From Vibrio sp. 99-70-13A1 (GTDB lineage Bacteria > Pseudomonadota > Gammaproteobacteria > Enterobacterales > Vibrionaceae), in NCBI RefSeq assembly GCF_013114625.1, contig NZ_VTXD01000002.1:124001-188000 (forward strand): a stretch of 64,000 bases of DNA. The letters are read 5' to 3'. Each line of letters starts with the position of its first letter. The first letter of the stretch is position 1. Below, one piece after another: positions 1-10,533 of the stretch. The position numbers and the translations under genes were made by a program. The notes below the pieces were generated by a model. It was not told the origin of the DNA. It worked only from the letters and a program-made list of their open reading frames with translations, and searched no databases.

Positions 1-1396
1 TCGTTAATGTAATAATGACAATGGCAATGATCCCCCAGATGCATGCAACCTGGAAACGGAGTCTTTCTTTCGCTAACTTGGCTTCTGTTAGTTTTTTCTC
101 AACATCTAACAAATCACGCTCTTGCTCAATTCGACGCGTAGCAAAAGCATTTTCAAGGTTATATACCTTGCCTAATAACTGCTGTTTGTCTTGCTTATAA
201 AAAATTCGATACATCTCCAATGCAGATTCTGAATCCCCTAAGCTGCTATACACTTCTGCTTTTTGTTTGTATGAACTTGTCACCCACCTTTCATGGTCAA
301 TTTCAGTAAAGACAGCAATGGCTTCATCAACCATATTCAAAGCGAGTTGGTGCTCTTTGAGTTGATTCAAACTTTTCGCCAATAACAAATAACACTGACC
401 AAACTCCAATGGATATTCTTTACTGGCAGGGAAATTAAGACACTGTTCAGCGGTCTTTTGAGACTCTTCATATTGCTCCAATAACAGCAACACTTCAGAT
501 TTACCTTTCAATTGAATTAGGTTATCTCGGGCTGAAGCTTTTTCTTTATCGAAATACAGTTGAGATTCAGAATACGCTGCAATAGAGTTTTCAACATCAC
601 CGAGCCGGTTGTAAATGAACGCTTCATTGAGGTAAATGGTGTGCATTAGCGGGTCATTAATTACGCCACTTTCGTTCAACAAATGACGAGCTTTTTTCAT
701 ATATTCAAGGGCCTTCTGCCACCTTTCAATATGAAGATAAAGTAAACCTAAGTTGTTATGGATAGTGCTGTTATAAAAATCATCCTCTATCTCTGTTGCT
801 ACTTTTATCCCTTGAGAGAAATACCGTTGAGATTTTAATAGCTCATTCAAAGAGTTACTGATAAAACCAGCCGCATTATAAGCACGTGGAAGCGGATACA
901 ATATATGGTTATCTTCGGCTAAGGTTATCGCCTGAGTGATTAAGATTTCAGCTTGTGGAATACGGCTATGCCTGGCATGGCTCACTGCTTCATCAATCAA
1001 AAGAGAGACGGTTAGCCAAGTCATACCCTCTTTGTCAGCTAAGTTTTTTAACCGCAGTGTTAAGGCTTCTTCGGTTCTATTATCTTTTTGATTTTTAGAT
1101 AGGTTTATTTGTATTTTGAGCCAATACGCTTTTTCAGTAGGCGTCAGTTTAGATGAACTCGTTAACTTTAATGCTTCTAGTTGAGAAGAAGATTCTTGGG
1201 GGTCGGTTTTCGTACGCTCAAAGACAGACAATAGCTGTCGACCGAGATCGGATTTGGTTAACTCAATTTCAGGATGTGAAGCGGCTTTGTGCTTAATACT
1301 GCTCGTGTCCGATTGAAATACTAATATATCAACGGTTACCACAGCCCAAATACAAATCCCAATCACCAAAAATGAAAGTAAAATACTTTTTCTCAT
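1..1396 (-). CDS. TPR-repeat membrane protein, C-terminus outside window (possible diguanylate cyclase)
   Basis: The frame is open from the ATG at 1396 down to base 1 (465 codons) and has no stop inside the window, so the gene is cut by the left edge. It opens with a membrane segment (about residues 5-25, ILLSFLVIGICIWAVV). A long helical region with TPR-like repeats follows, for example around LYLHIERWQKALEYMKKA, then a coiled-coil-like stretch ending in LDVEKKLTEAKLAKERLRF and a second membrane helix (CIWGIIAIVIITLT) at the edge. Vibrios encode many periplasmic-TPR plus transmembrane proteins that end in GGDEF or histidine-kinase domains; the missing output domain here is inference. It points away from the MATE gene and seems to be transcribed alone. 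Confidence 0.8.
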   Translation of the reverse strand, partial: MRKSILLSFLVIGICIWAVVTVDILVFQSDTSSIKHKAASHPEIELTKSDLGRQLLSVFERTKTDPQESSSQLEALKLTSSSKLTPTEKAYWLKIQINLSKNQKDNRTEEALTLRLKNLADKEGMTWLTVSLLIDEAVSHARHSRIPQAEILITQAITLAEDNHILYPLPRAYNAAGFISNSLNELLKSQRYFSQGIKVATEIEDDFYNSTIHNNLGLLYLHIERWQKALEYMKKARHLLNESGVINDPLMHTIYLNEAFIYNRLGDVENSIAAYSESQLYFDKEKASARDNLIQLKGKSEVLLLLEQYEESQKTAEQCLNFPASKEYPLEFGQCYLLLAKSLNQLKEHQLALNMVDEAIAVFTEIDHERWVTSSYKQKAEVYSSLGDSESALEMYRIFYKQDKQQLLGKVYNLENAFATRRIEQERDLLDVEKKLTEAKLAKERLRFQVACIWGIIAIVIITLT

Positions 1397-1573
1397 GCAG
1401 AGATAACCTTTCAAGAAAACACACTCATGAGGAGACTCGATAAGGCAATCACCGAATCAACCCCCTCTAATTATTCTTACAATCATACTGTAACGTTAGC
1501 TGATACTGTAGAGCATTCTAGAAACTAGAGGGAAATTGATAAAAAGCACTGATATTAAATTCGATGTATTTCT

Positions 1574-2926
1574 TTACGCTTGGCATAGCCCTGCCGGATT
1601 TTCATCACGGTCAGTACGGCGAATAACGAACATTAAATTAACCAATAATAAAATTCCGGTCACGCCTAAACCAACACCAATTCCGCCCCAAATTCCAGCT
1701 AATTGATATTCAGGCATAAGATACCAAGCAGCAGGAATGCCAAACAACCAGTAACCAATTGCTGTCATTACCGTCGGCATAGAGACAATTTTCATCCCTC
1801 TTAATAGGTTAATCGCCAATAGTTGCCACGCATCGACAATGAAGCACAGCGCAACCACCCAGATTACAGAGGTTAACAAGGAAGACATACCAGCAGAGCC
1901 TTCATCTAGGTTAAACAAGCCCGCAATAAACTCTGGCCAAATAATGAAAATTGCAGACAACACTACGCTAAGTAGCGTCACTAAAATAAAGCTTTGTATA
2001 GACGTTCGTTTAATGCCTTCATAGTTTTTCGCTCCGTAGTCACGCCCAACTAATATCGCAGCGGCTTGTGAGAAGCCAAAGTTGAAGTTCCAAGTGAAGC
2101 TTAGACATTGCAGTAGGATTTGATGCAAGGCCAAAGAAGCAATACTGATCGTCCCTGCCATTAATGTTCCACCATAAATCAACCCATGTTCGAGTATGGC
2201 TGCCATTGCGATCGGTAAACCCATAAGCAAAAGCGGATTCATTAATTTGAACGAATACTCTTCGATGTTTAACCAAGGAGAAAATGATTTAAATTCATCT
2301 CTTTTAAATACCCAAATGGTGTAGCAAACCATGACTATAGAAGCGGCAATCGCCGTTCCTAAACCTAACCCCGTTAATCCCATATCGAGTTTGAATGTAA
2401 GCAAGTAGCTCACAGGAACATTAAGTACAACCGTCACCACAGACATCACTAGAATAGAGCGCACTTGCCCGAACGCACTGGTTAAGCCACGCAGCACCAA
2501 CAAAATTAACGATGGAAACATCACCCACTTCAGAGCATGCACGTACTCCATCGCCAGTGTTACCACTTCAGTCGGCTGTTTCGCGACTTCAAGAACCCAT
2601 GGAGCAAACCAAAAGCTTGCCATCAATAAAGCACTGAGTACAAATGACAGCATCACCGCGCCTTTCACCGCCAATCTAATTTGCTTATTACCGTGCTCAG
2701 GGCGGCTGACTCTTTGCCCATAGGCAATTGCAATTAAATTCGCCGCGCACCCTACCGTGCTGCCCGCAATAATGAAGATGAAGAAATAGATCGAGGCGCC
2801 TAACCCACCTGCAGCCAATGCAGACACACTGATTCGCGACATCATCCACACATCAGTTAATACCAATGCCATAGAAATGAGTTGTGAAATAATGAGTGGG
2901 AATGCAAGTGCGAGAATTTTTTTCAT
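1574..2926 (-). CDS. MATE family multidrug/cation efflux transporter
   Basis: The 450-residue protein has about twelve hydrophobic helices in two similar halves, the usual size and layout of MATE (NorM/DinF-like) antiporters, which export drugs or metabolites in exchange for Na+ or H+. The N-terminus (KKILALAFPLIISQLISMA) and the Q-A-A-A-I-L-V-G-R region in the second half (residues about 284-292) fit the family. The ATG at 2926 has a GAGG motif at good spacing. A LysR gene is divergently transcribed 97 bp away and is the obvious candidate regulator. The substrate cannot be told from the sequence. Confidence 0.9.
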   Translation of the reverse strand: MKKILALAFPLIISQLISMALVLTDVWMMSRISVSALAAGGLGASIYFFIFIIAGSTVGCAANLIAIAYGQRVSRPEHGNKQIRLAVKGAVMLSFVLSALLMASFWFAPWVLEVAKQPTEVVTLAMEYVHALKWVMFPSLILLVLRGLTSAFGQVRSILVMSVVTVVLNVPVSYLLTFKLDMGLTGLGLGTAIAASIVMVCYTIWVFKRDEFKSFSPWLNIEEYSFKLMNPLLLMGLPIAMAAILEHGLIYGGTLMAGTISIASLALHQILLQCLSFTWNFNFGFSQAAAILVGRDYGAKNYEGIKRTSIQSFILVTLLSVVLSAIFIIWPEFIAGLFNLDEGSAGMSSLLTSVIWVVALCFIVDAWQLLAINLLRGMKIVSMPTVMTAIGYWLFGIPAAWYLMPEYQLAGIWGGIGVGLGVTGILLLVNLMFVIRRTDRDENPAGLCQA

Positions 2927-3023
2927 AGGAACCTCTAGGTATTTCGCACAAAGTAAGCTTTATCCTACTAGCATTCAATTGATATATCTGCCAATCTGGC
3001 ATTCCAAAAACTCATGAGAAATA

Positions 3024-3971
3024 ATGATGACCCCATATCCAAACCTCCCTTATTCGCATAATGGACTGAGAGCTTTTGAATCTGTGGCGAGGCTGATGAG
3101 TTTTACCCTTGCCGCAAATGAACTGAACGTCACTCAAAGTGCGATTAGCCGCCAGGTAAAGCAGCTTGAAGATGACCTCAGCGCATCACTAGTCGCGCGA
3201 CATCACAGAACGATCACCCTAACCCTGCAAGGGCAAGAGCTTTACTTAGCGCTAAGGGAAAATTACACCTCAATTGAATCTGTGATTGCTTCATGGCAAG
3301 AGCCAAAGCAAAAGCGCATAGTCATTAAAGCGGCGTTAAGCTTTGCTACTCGTGTGATGATTAATAAGGTCCACGATCTGAATGAGCGTTACCCAGATTA
3401 CGAAATCGCCATCATTCCTGTGATTGAAGAAGACGAAGCCCTTAACAGTGCTGACTATGACTTGCTCATTTTCCATACCCGTTTAAAAAAGCATTACGAC
3501 AATAAGCCCAATATTTTCTTCTTACGCGATGAATTTATGGCACCGGTTTGTGCAAAAATTTTAACGGAAAGTGGCACAGATTTGAGTTCTATTTTAACAA
3601 TGCCAAGGCTTCACCCCACACTGGATCATCATGATTGGAAAATGTGGCTATCCGCCGTCGAATACCCACCGCAACACGTGGTAAGAAATACCAGTTTCCA
3701 CTCTTTAGATTTGGCGTTAAGTGCGTGCTTATCTGGTCAAGGAGTCACCGTGACAGATTTGCTTTTAGTTTTGCAAGAGCTTGAAAGAGAGTTTTTGTAC
3801 TGCCCTAAAAATGCGAAAATTCAGCGAAGCGCTTGGACTTACTACGGGCACCAGCAGACTCATACACCAGTGATTGATGACTTAATTGAGTGGCTCAAAC
3901 ACGAAACTGAAAAAGAAATAGAAGTATTGAGAAGGTTGGCAAAACAATACCAATGGCTGAGCGTTAATTAA
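3024..3971 (+). CDS. LysR family transcriptional regulator
   Basis: The 315-residue protein has an N-terminal winged HTH (about residues 13-72; TLAANELNVTQSAISRQVKQLE is the helix-turn-helix) and a C-terminal periplasmic-binding-like effector domain. The GLRAFESVARLMSFTLAA opening resembles the GcvA-type branch of LysR. It is divergent from the MATE exporter with a 97-bp shared control region, the usual arrangement for a LysR activator and its target. Two ATGs are adjacent at 3024 and 3027 and no strong ribosome-binding site separates them. The effector is unknown. Confidence 0.9.
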   Translation: MMTPYPNLPYSHNGLRAFESVARLMSFTLAANELNVTQSAISRQVKQLEDDLSASLVARHHRTITLTLQGQELYLALRENYTSIESVIASWQEPKQKRIVIKAALSFATRVMINKVHDLNERYPDYEIAIIPVIEEDEALNSADYDLLIFHTRLKKHYDNKPNIFFLRDEFMAPVCAKILTESGTDLSSILTMPRLHPTLDHHDWKMWLSAVEYPPQHVVRNTSFHSLDLALSACLSGQGVTVTDLLLVLQELEREFLYCPKNAKIQRSAWTYYGHQQTHTPVIDDLIEWLKHETEKEIEVLRRLAKQYQWLSVN

Positions 3972-4042
3972 AATCTAACCATATGTGAAAGACGAGAAGG
4001 CGAGAAGAATAAGGGTCAAACAATTTACGTTATGGCAATAAA

Positions 4043-4065
4043 AAAGCACTGAAAAACAGCGCTTT
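4043..4065. terminator. Bidirectional intrinsic terminator-like hairpin
   Basis: Arms AAAGCACTG and CAGCGCTTT (one A-C mismatch) enclose a 5-nt A loop, with A-rich and T-rich flanks. It lies between the convergent LysR and DOPA-dioxygenase-like genes. Confidence 0.6.
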
Positions 4066-4119
4066 ATTTAAGGCAATCACACCAAATTTAGAACAGCCAC
4101 CAAAAGCTGACTCGATGAA

Positions 4120-4443
4120 TTAACTTGATAGCGTTTCTTCAAACACGCCCAATTCACGACCAAGCCAAATTGCTCGCTCAGTATGATCAAGTAACTCTTC
4201 ACCACCAGTCACAGGGTGAATAAGAACGGACATATCACCACGCTCTGCTTCTAACCATTCAATTAAATGGTTATCGTTATTTTTGAAATGAATTTCAAAC
4301 ATCGGCATTTTATGGGGACCGACTAAGCGCTGAACCAGCGGAAACACTTCAATCGCATCTTTTCTTTCCTGAATCAGTTTTTGACGAAAATCTTCTGCTA
4401 ACTGAGCATTACGCAAACCGAAATAAACGTGACCATGAAACAT
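4120..4443 (-). CDS. DOPA 4,5-dioxygenase family protein
   Basis: The 107-residue protein matches the small DOPA 4,5-dioxygenase-like family. It has the opening FHGHVYFGL with the family's H-x-H, then a later pair (MFEIHFKNND and VLIHPVTGGEELLDHTERAIWLG) that supplies more metal-ligand histidines in a vicinal-oxygen-chelate-like fold. Fungal and plant relatives open the catechol ring of DOPA, but bacterial members mostly lack a proven substrate. The start at 4443 has AAAGGT eight bases upstream. It appears monocistronic. Confidence 0.8.
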   Translation of the reverse strand: MFHGHVYFGLRNAQLAEDFRQKLIQERKDAIEVFPLVQRLVGPHKMPMFEIHFKNNDNHLIEWLEAERGDMSVLIHPVTGGEELLDHTERAIWLGRELGVFEETLSS

Positions 4444-4519
4444 TGAGTTTTACCTTTCTAATCATTATTGACGCTAGTGTAACGACAATTCGAATCTATT
4501 GATAATCCATTAACGATCA

Positions 4520-6313
4520 TTAAGCAGTGTACTCACCACCAACCACTTGATTCTTACCTAACGCTTTCGCTCGATAGAGAGCTTCATCGGCTTGCTTAAC
4601 CAAGGATTCAAAACTTTGACCGAACCTAGGTGTCATTGTTGCGACACCAATGCTCAGCGTCACGACTTGCGCCCCTGCAACGCCTGAGTTGCTATACGGA
4701 AGCGCAGCGGAGAGTAGATTTGAACGAATGGTTTCTGCGATAACCATAGCCGCTTCATGCTGTATATTACCGAGCACAATCACAAACTCTTCACCGCCAT
4801 AGCGCGCAACAATATCATTAGAAAGCGCTTGTTCATCACTCTGCTTTAGAATTTCAGCGATATGCTTTAGGCATAAATCTCCCGCTTGGTGGCCAAAGGT
4901 GTCGTTGTACCTTTTAAAATCATCTACATCCATCAGCAATAATGAGATTGGTGTATTCATCTTCAAAGCGAATTGCCACTCATCACTTAACTTAATATCA
5001 AATGTTCTGCGGTTTGAAATTCCCGTTAAACCATCTGTCGACGCTAGCCTTGTCAGCTTTTGGTTCGTACTTTCTAAGTCCATCTGAACAAGCTTTAACT
5101 TTTCTTCGGTTCTTACTCTTTCTACAATTTGGCTTTGTAAGTCAGAGTTAACTTTCAATAAACTTTCCGTACGCTCGGCGACTTTCCCTTCTAAAGACCG
5201 CTTATTTTGTTCCAGTAACTCAACCGCTTTAGAACGATTTCTTAATAAAATCGACGTCAGCGTTACAGCTAATGCTGATGTTAGGAATAAAATCCCAAAG
5301 ATTGCGTTTCGAGAAATAACGAATGACTTCATCGCTTCCGAGACGTCAATTTCAGTAGCAATGCCAACACCAAGCTCTTCATACCATTTCCAGCTCCCTA
5401 TCACCATTACCCCTCGATAATCCCGATACCCATTTACATTGTCGCCATCCACTTGATTTAAGGCACTTTGAACTAAATAGGTAAAAGGTTGTTGAGAAGA
5501 AGGTAGAGCAGCATTCGCTCCTTTCGTTAGGTCTGCACCTGGGTCAAGCAATCGTATGTTCAAGCTTGAGCCCTCTTTGTAATCGATCAAATTCAAAGCT
5601 AATAGTTGGTCTTCAAAGCGACTCTCGGTAAGCATGATCCCTTGATGATCAAATACGTAGGTTTCTCCGCTGTTTCCTATTCTCCCTAAGCGCATTAAAC
5701 GGCTAAAACTGTTTACTGAATCAATACGAATCGCCAGCACAGCGATGATCGAATTTGCATGGTTACGAATAGGAGAAACGGCAAACATAGTTGGTGGTAA
5801 GACTTTGAAACGGCTGTCACGATACTGTAGTGGTACATCTGAAAAAATCGGCGGGACAATAAGGGTTTCCCCCGCAAGCGCCTTTTCAAATAAATCCCTT
5901 CGTTGGTGAGCAATTAAGTTGGCTTGACCTATATTGGAATCTCTCATTGAACTCATATTAATCGCGTCTGGGCTAATAATAAAAAAGCCCTGATAACCAA
6001 ACGCAATAATTTCAGGGTTGAGTAAGTCTCGAATTTCCCCCTGCACGTACTCAAATTGATGTATATCTTTAGCGTCTAAAATTTGTTCGGTTAATTCAAT
6101 CAAGTCAGCACGGCGAGCGATGGTTTCTGCTTTGGCACGATGGTTATTTGTCCATAAAGATAATGCTTCTTCAATCGTATGAATGACCGTATTAAGGGAT
6201 TCTCCAACAGATAAACGATGCTCATTTTCAATGATCGACAATCCGCGATGGCCAATAAAGAAAACAATCGCAAAGAAAAGGGGGATTAGGAAAGGCTCTC
6301 GCAGTCTACTCAT
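4520..6313 (-). CDS. Membrane diguanylate cyclase with periplasmic Cache sensor
   Basis: From the N-terminus the protein shows a signal-anchor helix, a periplasmic double-Cache-like domain of about 290 residues, a second membrane helix (about 335-355), a coiled coil (KAVELLEQNKRSLEGKVAER), and a GGDEF domain. The active-site motif is intact as GGEEF at about residue 500, so c-di-GMP synthesis is expected. The RxxD inhibitory site before it is not recognisable (LSND instead). The ATG at 6313 has GGAGT four bases upstream and is better than the in-frame GTG at 6319. The ligand is unknown; Cache domains usually bind small organic molecules. Confidence 0.9.
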   Translation of the reverse strand: MSRLREPFLIPLFFAIVFFIGHRGLSIIENEHRLSVGESLNTVIHTIEEALSLWTNNHRAKAETIARRADLIELTEQILDAKDIHQFEYVQGEIRDLLNPEIIAFGYQGFFIISPDAINMSSMRDSNIGQANLIAHQRRDLFEKALAGETLIVPPIFSDVPLQYRDSRFKVLPPTMFAVSPIRNHANSIIAVLAIRIDSVNSFSRLMRLGRIGNSGETYVFDHQGIMLTESRFEDQLLALNLIDYKEGSSLNIRLLDPGADLTKGANAALPSSQQPFTYLVQSALNQVDGDNVNGYRDYRGVMVIGSWKWYEELGVGIATEIDVSEAMKSFVISRNAIFGILFLTSALAVTLTSILLRNRSKAVELLEQNKRSLEGKVAERTESLLKVNSDLQSQIVERVRTEEKLKLVQMDLESTNQKLTRLASTDGLTGISNRRTFDIKLSDEWQFALKMNTPISLLLMDVDDFKRYNDTFGHQAGDLCLKHIAEILKQSDEQALSNDIVARYGGEEFVIVLGNIQHEAAMVIAETIRSNLLSAALPYSNSGVAGAQVVTLSIGVATMTPRFGQSFESLVKQADEALYRAKALGKNQVVGGEYTA

Positions 6314-6719
6314 GGTCACTCCACAACCGAGGTGAAGAACCTGTATTTGAAAGACTTAATCATTCCCATGAATAATTAGAAAATCAGCAGGCAATCACCA
6401 ATATTATGAAACTCAACATTACCATAACCTAGATGGATTAATGACAAAGTTCGTATAGCCTGAGCAAAATACATAAGTTTGATTACACTTAGTGTATCGG
6501 CTATATCGAGATCATTCACTGAAGAGCTTGTTTTGTGCAGCAATAATCAACAATACATTGCATGTCTCTAGTACAGCATTTTGAATAGAACCTTTACTGC
6601 TTCATTAATGCTGTCTCAAATCTATAACTTGATCATAGTGAAAAGACTCTCTCATTATAGCTATCAACCTTTCGGTGATAACGATCTTGTAAGAAGATCC
6701 TTGTCAAAAGGAGTGTGAG
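6314..6719. promoter_or_regulatory. Intergenic control region upstream of the 2-oxoacid dehydrogenase operon
   Basis: About 400 bases without a gene separate two divergent units. It contains an inverted repeat GATCTT-5 nt-AAGATC at 6683-6699 and a strong AAGGAG ribosome-binding site at 6708-6713, six bases before the E1alpha ATG. I see no convincing -35/-10 pair or known operator elsewhere in it. Confidence 0.5.
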
Positions 6720-7851
<1,132 letters not shown>

Positions 7852-7859
<8 letters not shown>

Positions 7860-8835
7860 AATCACAATCATTGAAGCAATCAACCTCGCTTTACACTATG
7901 AAATGAACCAAGACTCGAATGTCGTAGTATTAGGAGAAGATGTAGGTGACAACGGAGGGGTATTTAGAGCGACCCTCGGGCTAAAAGATCGTTTTGGTTT
8001 AAAGCGCGTGATTGACACGCCACTTGCTGAAGCCTTAATCAGTGGTGTGGCGGTTGGTATGGCAGCCCAAGGATTAAGACCTGTGGCCGAGTTTCAATTC
8101 CAAGGATTTGTATTCCCCGCGATTGAACACATAATGTGTCATGCAGCTCGAATCAGAAATAGAACCCGAGGGCGCTTAACCTGCCCTGCGGTGTTCCGAG
8201 CGCCTTTTGGAGGCGGTATTCACGCTCCTGAACACCATTCAGAAAGTGTCGAAGCCATTTTTGCTCATACTCCAGGTCTTAAAGTTGTCATTCCATCCTC
8301 ACCTCAACGTGCTTACGGGCTATTACTCGCTTCCATTCGTAGTAACGACCCCATCATGTTTTTTGAACCCAAACGTATTTATCGCACTGTGAAATCAAAC
8401 GTTGTCGATAATGGAGAAGCACTCCCCCTTGATTCCTGCTTTACCCTTCGTAAAGGAAGAGATCTTACCCTAGTGACATGGGGAGCATGCGTCGTTGAGT
8501 CATTAGAGGCCGCAAGCAACCTTTCATCACAAGGTATTGAAGTAGAAGTCATCGATTTAGCCAGCATAAAACCTATCGACATGGCGACCATATTCAAATC
8601 ACTCGAGAAAACGGGGCGCTTATTAGTGGTTCATGAAGCTGCAAAAACCTGCGGAGTTGGAGCGGAAATTTTAGCTCGCACAGCAGAGCACGCCATGTGT
8701 TTGCTAAAAGCACCACCGAAACGATTAACAGGGATGGATACCGTCATGCCTTATTACCGAAATGAACAGTTTTTCATGATTCAACAACAAGATATCGAAC
8801 TGGCAGTTCATGAATTAGTGGAGGGGTGGAAATGA
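7852..8835 (+). CDS. 2-oxoacid dehydrogenase E1 component, beta subunit
   Basis: The 327-residue protein has the standard E1-beta size and motifs: LGEDVGDNGGVFRAT near the N-terminus, DTPLAEALISGVAVGMA, the FRAPFGGGIHAPEHHSES segment, and the C-terminal transketolase domain (VTWGACVVESLEAA). It pairs with E1alpha to form the heterotetramer. I prefer the ATG at 7852 because AAGGAG (7840-7845) is six bases before it, whereas the in-frame ATG at 7846 touches the ribosome-binding site directly. Translational coupling to E1alpha is likely. Confidence 0.93.
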
Positions 8836-10037
8836 AATCTTTTACGCTACCAGATCTTGGAGAAGGTCTTGCCGAATCAGAAATCGTTGAATGGCACATT
8901 AAAGCTGGCGATGTAGTTAAAGTGGATCAGATTGTTGTGACCCTTGAAACTGCGAAAGCCATTGTTGATGTCCCCGCTCCTTACAGCGGAACAATCATTA
9001 AACGCTTTGGACTTGAAGGAGATGTCATTAATGTCGGCAGTGTTTTACTCGAAATAGAAGAAGTCACCACAGATGTCAGCAATCATGCTATTGGTCAGTT
9101 AGAAGCTGAAAGCATAAATGAATATGAATCTTGTGCTGAACAGTCAAAAGATGCGGCAACCGTGGTTGGTAAAGTTTCTCACCAAAACCATCAGGTCGAC
9201 ATTGATAGTTTCTGGGTTGGGGCCGCTAATACAGAACAAGACAACTCTTTAGACACAAGTCACCAAACAGCTGCTCTTCCTTCAGCAAGATTACTGGCCA
9301 AGCGCTTGGGTATAAGCATTGATTCAGTAAAAGGTAGTGGGGATAGCGGACTAATACTTGATGTAGACATATACAAAGCAGCAGATAAACAACAGCCAGG
9401 CACGGAAGTATTAAAAGGTGCTCGGAGAGCAATGGTTAAGTCGATGGCGGAATCTCATCATAATGTCGCTTCCGTAACCATTACAGAAGAAGCATTATTA
9501 AACCATTGGAAAGAAGATGAAGATATTTCGATACGCCTAATCCAAGCCGTCAGTTATGCCAGCCAACAAGAAAAAGCGATGAATGCTTGGTTCGATGCCA
9601 CAACTATGACTCGCTGTGTTCACACCACCGTAAACATAGGCATAGCTGTTGACAGTTCTCATGGATTGTATGTTCCGGTTTTACGCCAAGCCAATGGCTA
9701 CAATGCGCAAGATATTCGAACATGGCTAGATGGAACGGTGAAAGGAATCCGAAATAGACGAATTGGCAGAGAACAACTTCAAAATGCCACGATTACTTTA
9801 TCGAACTTTGGTGCTATCGCCGGTATTTATGCCACACCAGTGGTTTCTCCGCCTCAAGTAGCAATAGTCGGTGCTGGACGCATTATCAAAAAAGTCATTA
9901 TGGAGGATGGAACGCCCATTGAAGTGAAAGCGATGCCTTTATCCGTCACCTTTGATCACAGAGCATGCACAGGTGGAGAAGCGGCACGTTTCGTTAAATG
10001 CCTTGTGAAACATCTTCAACAAAGTTGCGGTGACTGA
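8832..10037 (+). CDS. Dihydrolipoamide acyltransferase (E2) of the 2-oxoacid dehydrogenase complex
   Basis: The domain order is one lipoyl domain (about residues 1-78, with the lipoylated lysine in TLETAKAIVDVP), a linker, a peripheral subunit-binding domain (LPSARLLAKRLGISIDSVKG, about 155-185), and the catalytic acyltransferase domain. The core motif reads DHRACTGGEAARF: the catalytic histidine is present, but the aspartate of the classical HRxxDG is threonine, a variant I recall in other proteobacterial E2s. The ATG at 8832 forms an ATGA overlap with the beta stop. No lipoamide dehydrogenase (E3) gene follows, so a shared E3 is expected. Confidence 0.92.
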   Translation: MKSFTLPDLGEGLAESEIVEWHIKAGDVVKVDQIVVTLETAKAIVDVPAPYSGTIIKRFGLEGDVINVGSVLLEIEEVTTDVSNHAIGQLEAESINEYESCAEQSKDAATVVGKVSHQNHQVDIDSFWVGAANTEQDNSLDTSHQTAALPSARLLAKRLGISIDSVKGSGDSGLILDVDIYKAADKQQPGTEVLKGARRAMVKSMAESHHNVASVTITEEALLNHWKEDEDISIRLIQAVSYASQQEKAMNAWFDATTMTRCVHTTVNIGIAVDSSHGLYVPVLRQANGYNAQDIRTWLDGTVKGIRNRRIGREQLQNATITLSNFGAIAGIYATPVVSPPQVAIVGAGRIIKKVIMEDGTPIEVKAMPLSVTFDHRACTGGEAARFVKCLVKHLQQSCGD

Positions 10038-10084
10038 ATTCGCGAGGCATTGGAGTGCAACTGGATAAACTTACCTACATTAAA

Positions 10085-10115
10085 AAACCCAAGAGCGATA
10101 AACACTCTTGGGTTT
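10085..10115. terminator. Bidirectional intrinsic terminator
   Basis: Perfect 11-bp arms AAACCCAAGAG / CTCTTGGGTTT with a 9-nt loop and A/T-rich flanks lie between the E2 gene and the convergent small membrane protein gene. Confidence 0.85.
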
Positions 10116-10167
10116 AAATTTATATTAAATCTGTATCACTCAACTCATATATGCGCAGCTTAGGAAA

Positions 10168-10533
10168 TTATGCAGCTGCCTTTTTTTGAAAAGCTTTTTT
10201 TATACCAGTAAGCTTTTCTCTATATGCAAACCACATATAGGTTGCGACGATAGAAAAGAATAAATATGAGAGAGAGAAAATAAATGGTGATGAGATGGCG
10301 TCATTTGAAATACCCCAAGACACGCCCACTACTGTTACTGCAATTTTAGCAAAGAATCCACATAGCAATAATACTAGCGCTAATTGAGGGAAGCGCGTGC
10401 TGCGAAATGCTAACCAATAGCAACTACCTACGGCTAACGACGCTACATAAAAACCAAATAGAAACGAATGAATGTGATCAGCCGCTGCTACACCGCCAGA
10501 AATAGACATCAATAGAATTAAAAACAATTTCAT
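10168..10533 (-). CDS. Small four-helix membrane protein of unknown function
   Basis: The 121-residue protein is almost entirely hydrophobic. It has a signal-like first helix (KLFLILLMSISGGVAAADHIHSF), three more membrane segments (about residues 25-45, 50-72, 82-105), and a basic tail (REKLTGIKKAFQKKAAA). The ATG at 10533 has a GAGGCG motif upstream. I do not recognise the family. It is monocistronic, convergent with the dehydrogenase operon and divergent from the OFA transporter across a long spacer. Confidence 0.75.
   Translation of the reverse strand: MKLFLILLMSISGGVAAADHIHSFLFGFYVASLAVGSCYWLAFRSTRFPQLALVLLLCGFFAKIAVTVVGVSWGISNDAISSPFIFSLSYLFFSIVATYMWFAYREKLTGIKKAFQKKAAA

Noticed and set aside
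15..200. Plus-strand ORF at the left edge
   Set aside because: It lies antisense to the open TPR reading frame that covers bases 1-1396 and has no family resemblance or ribosome-binding site.
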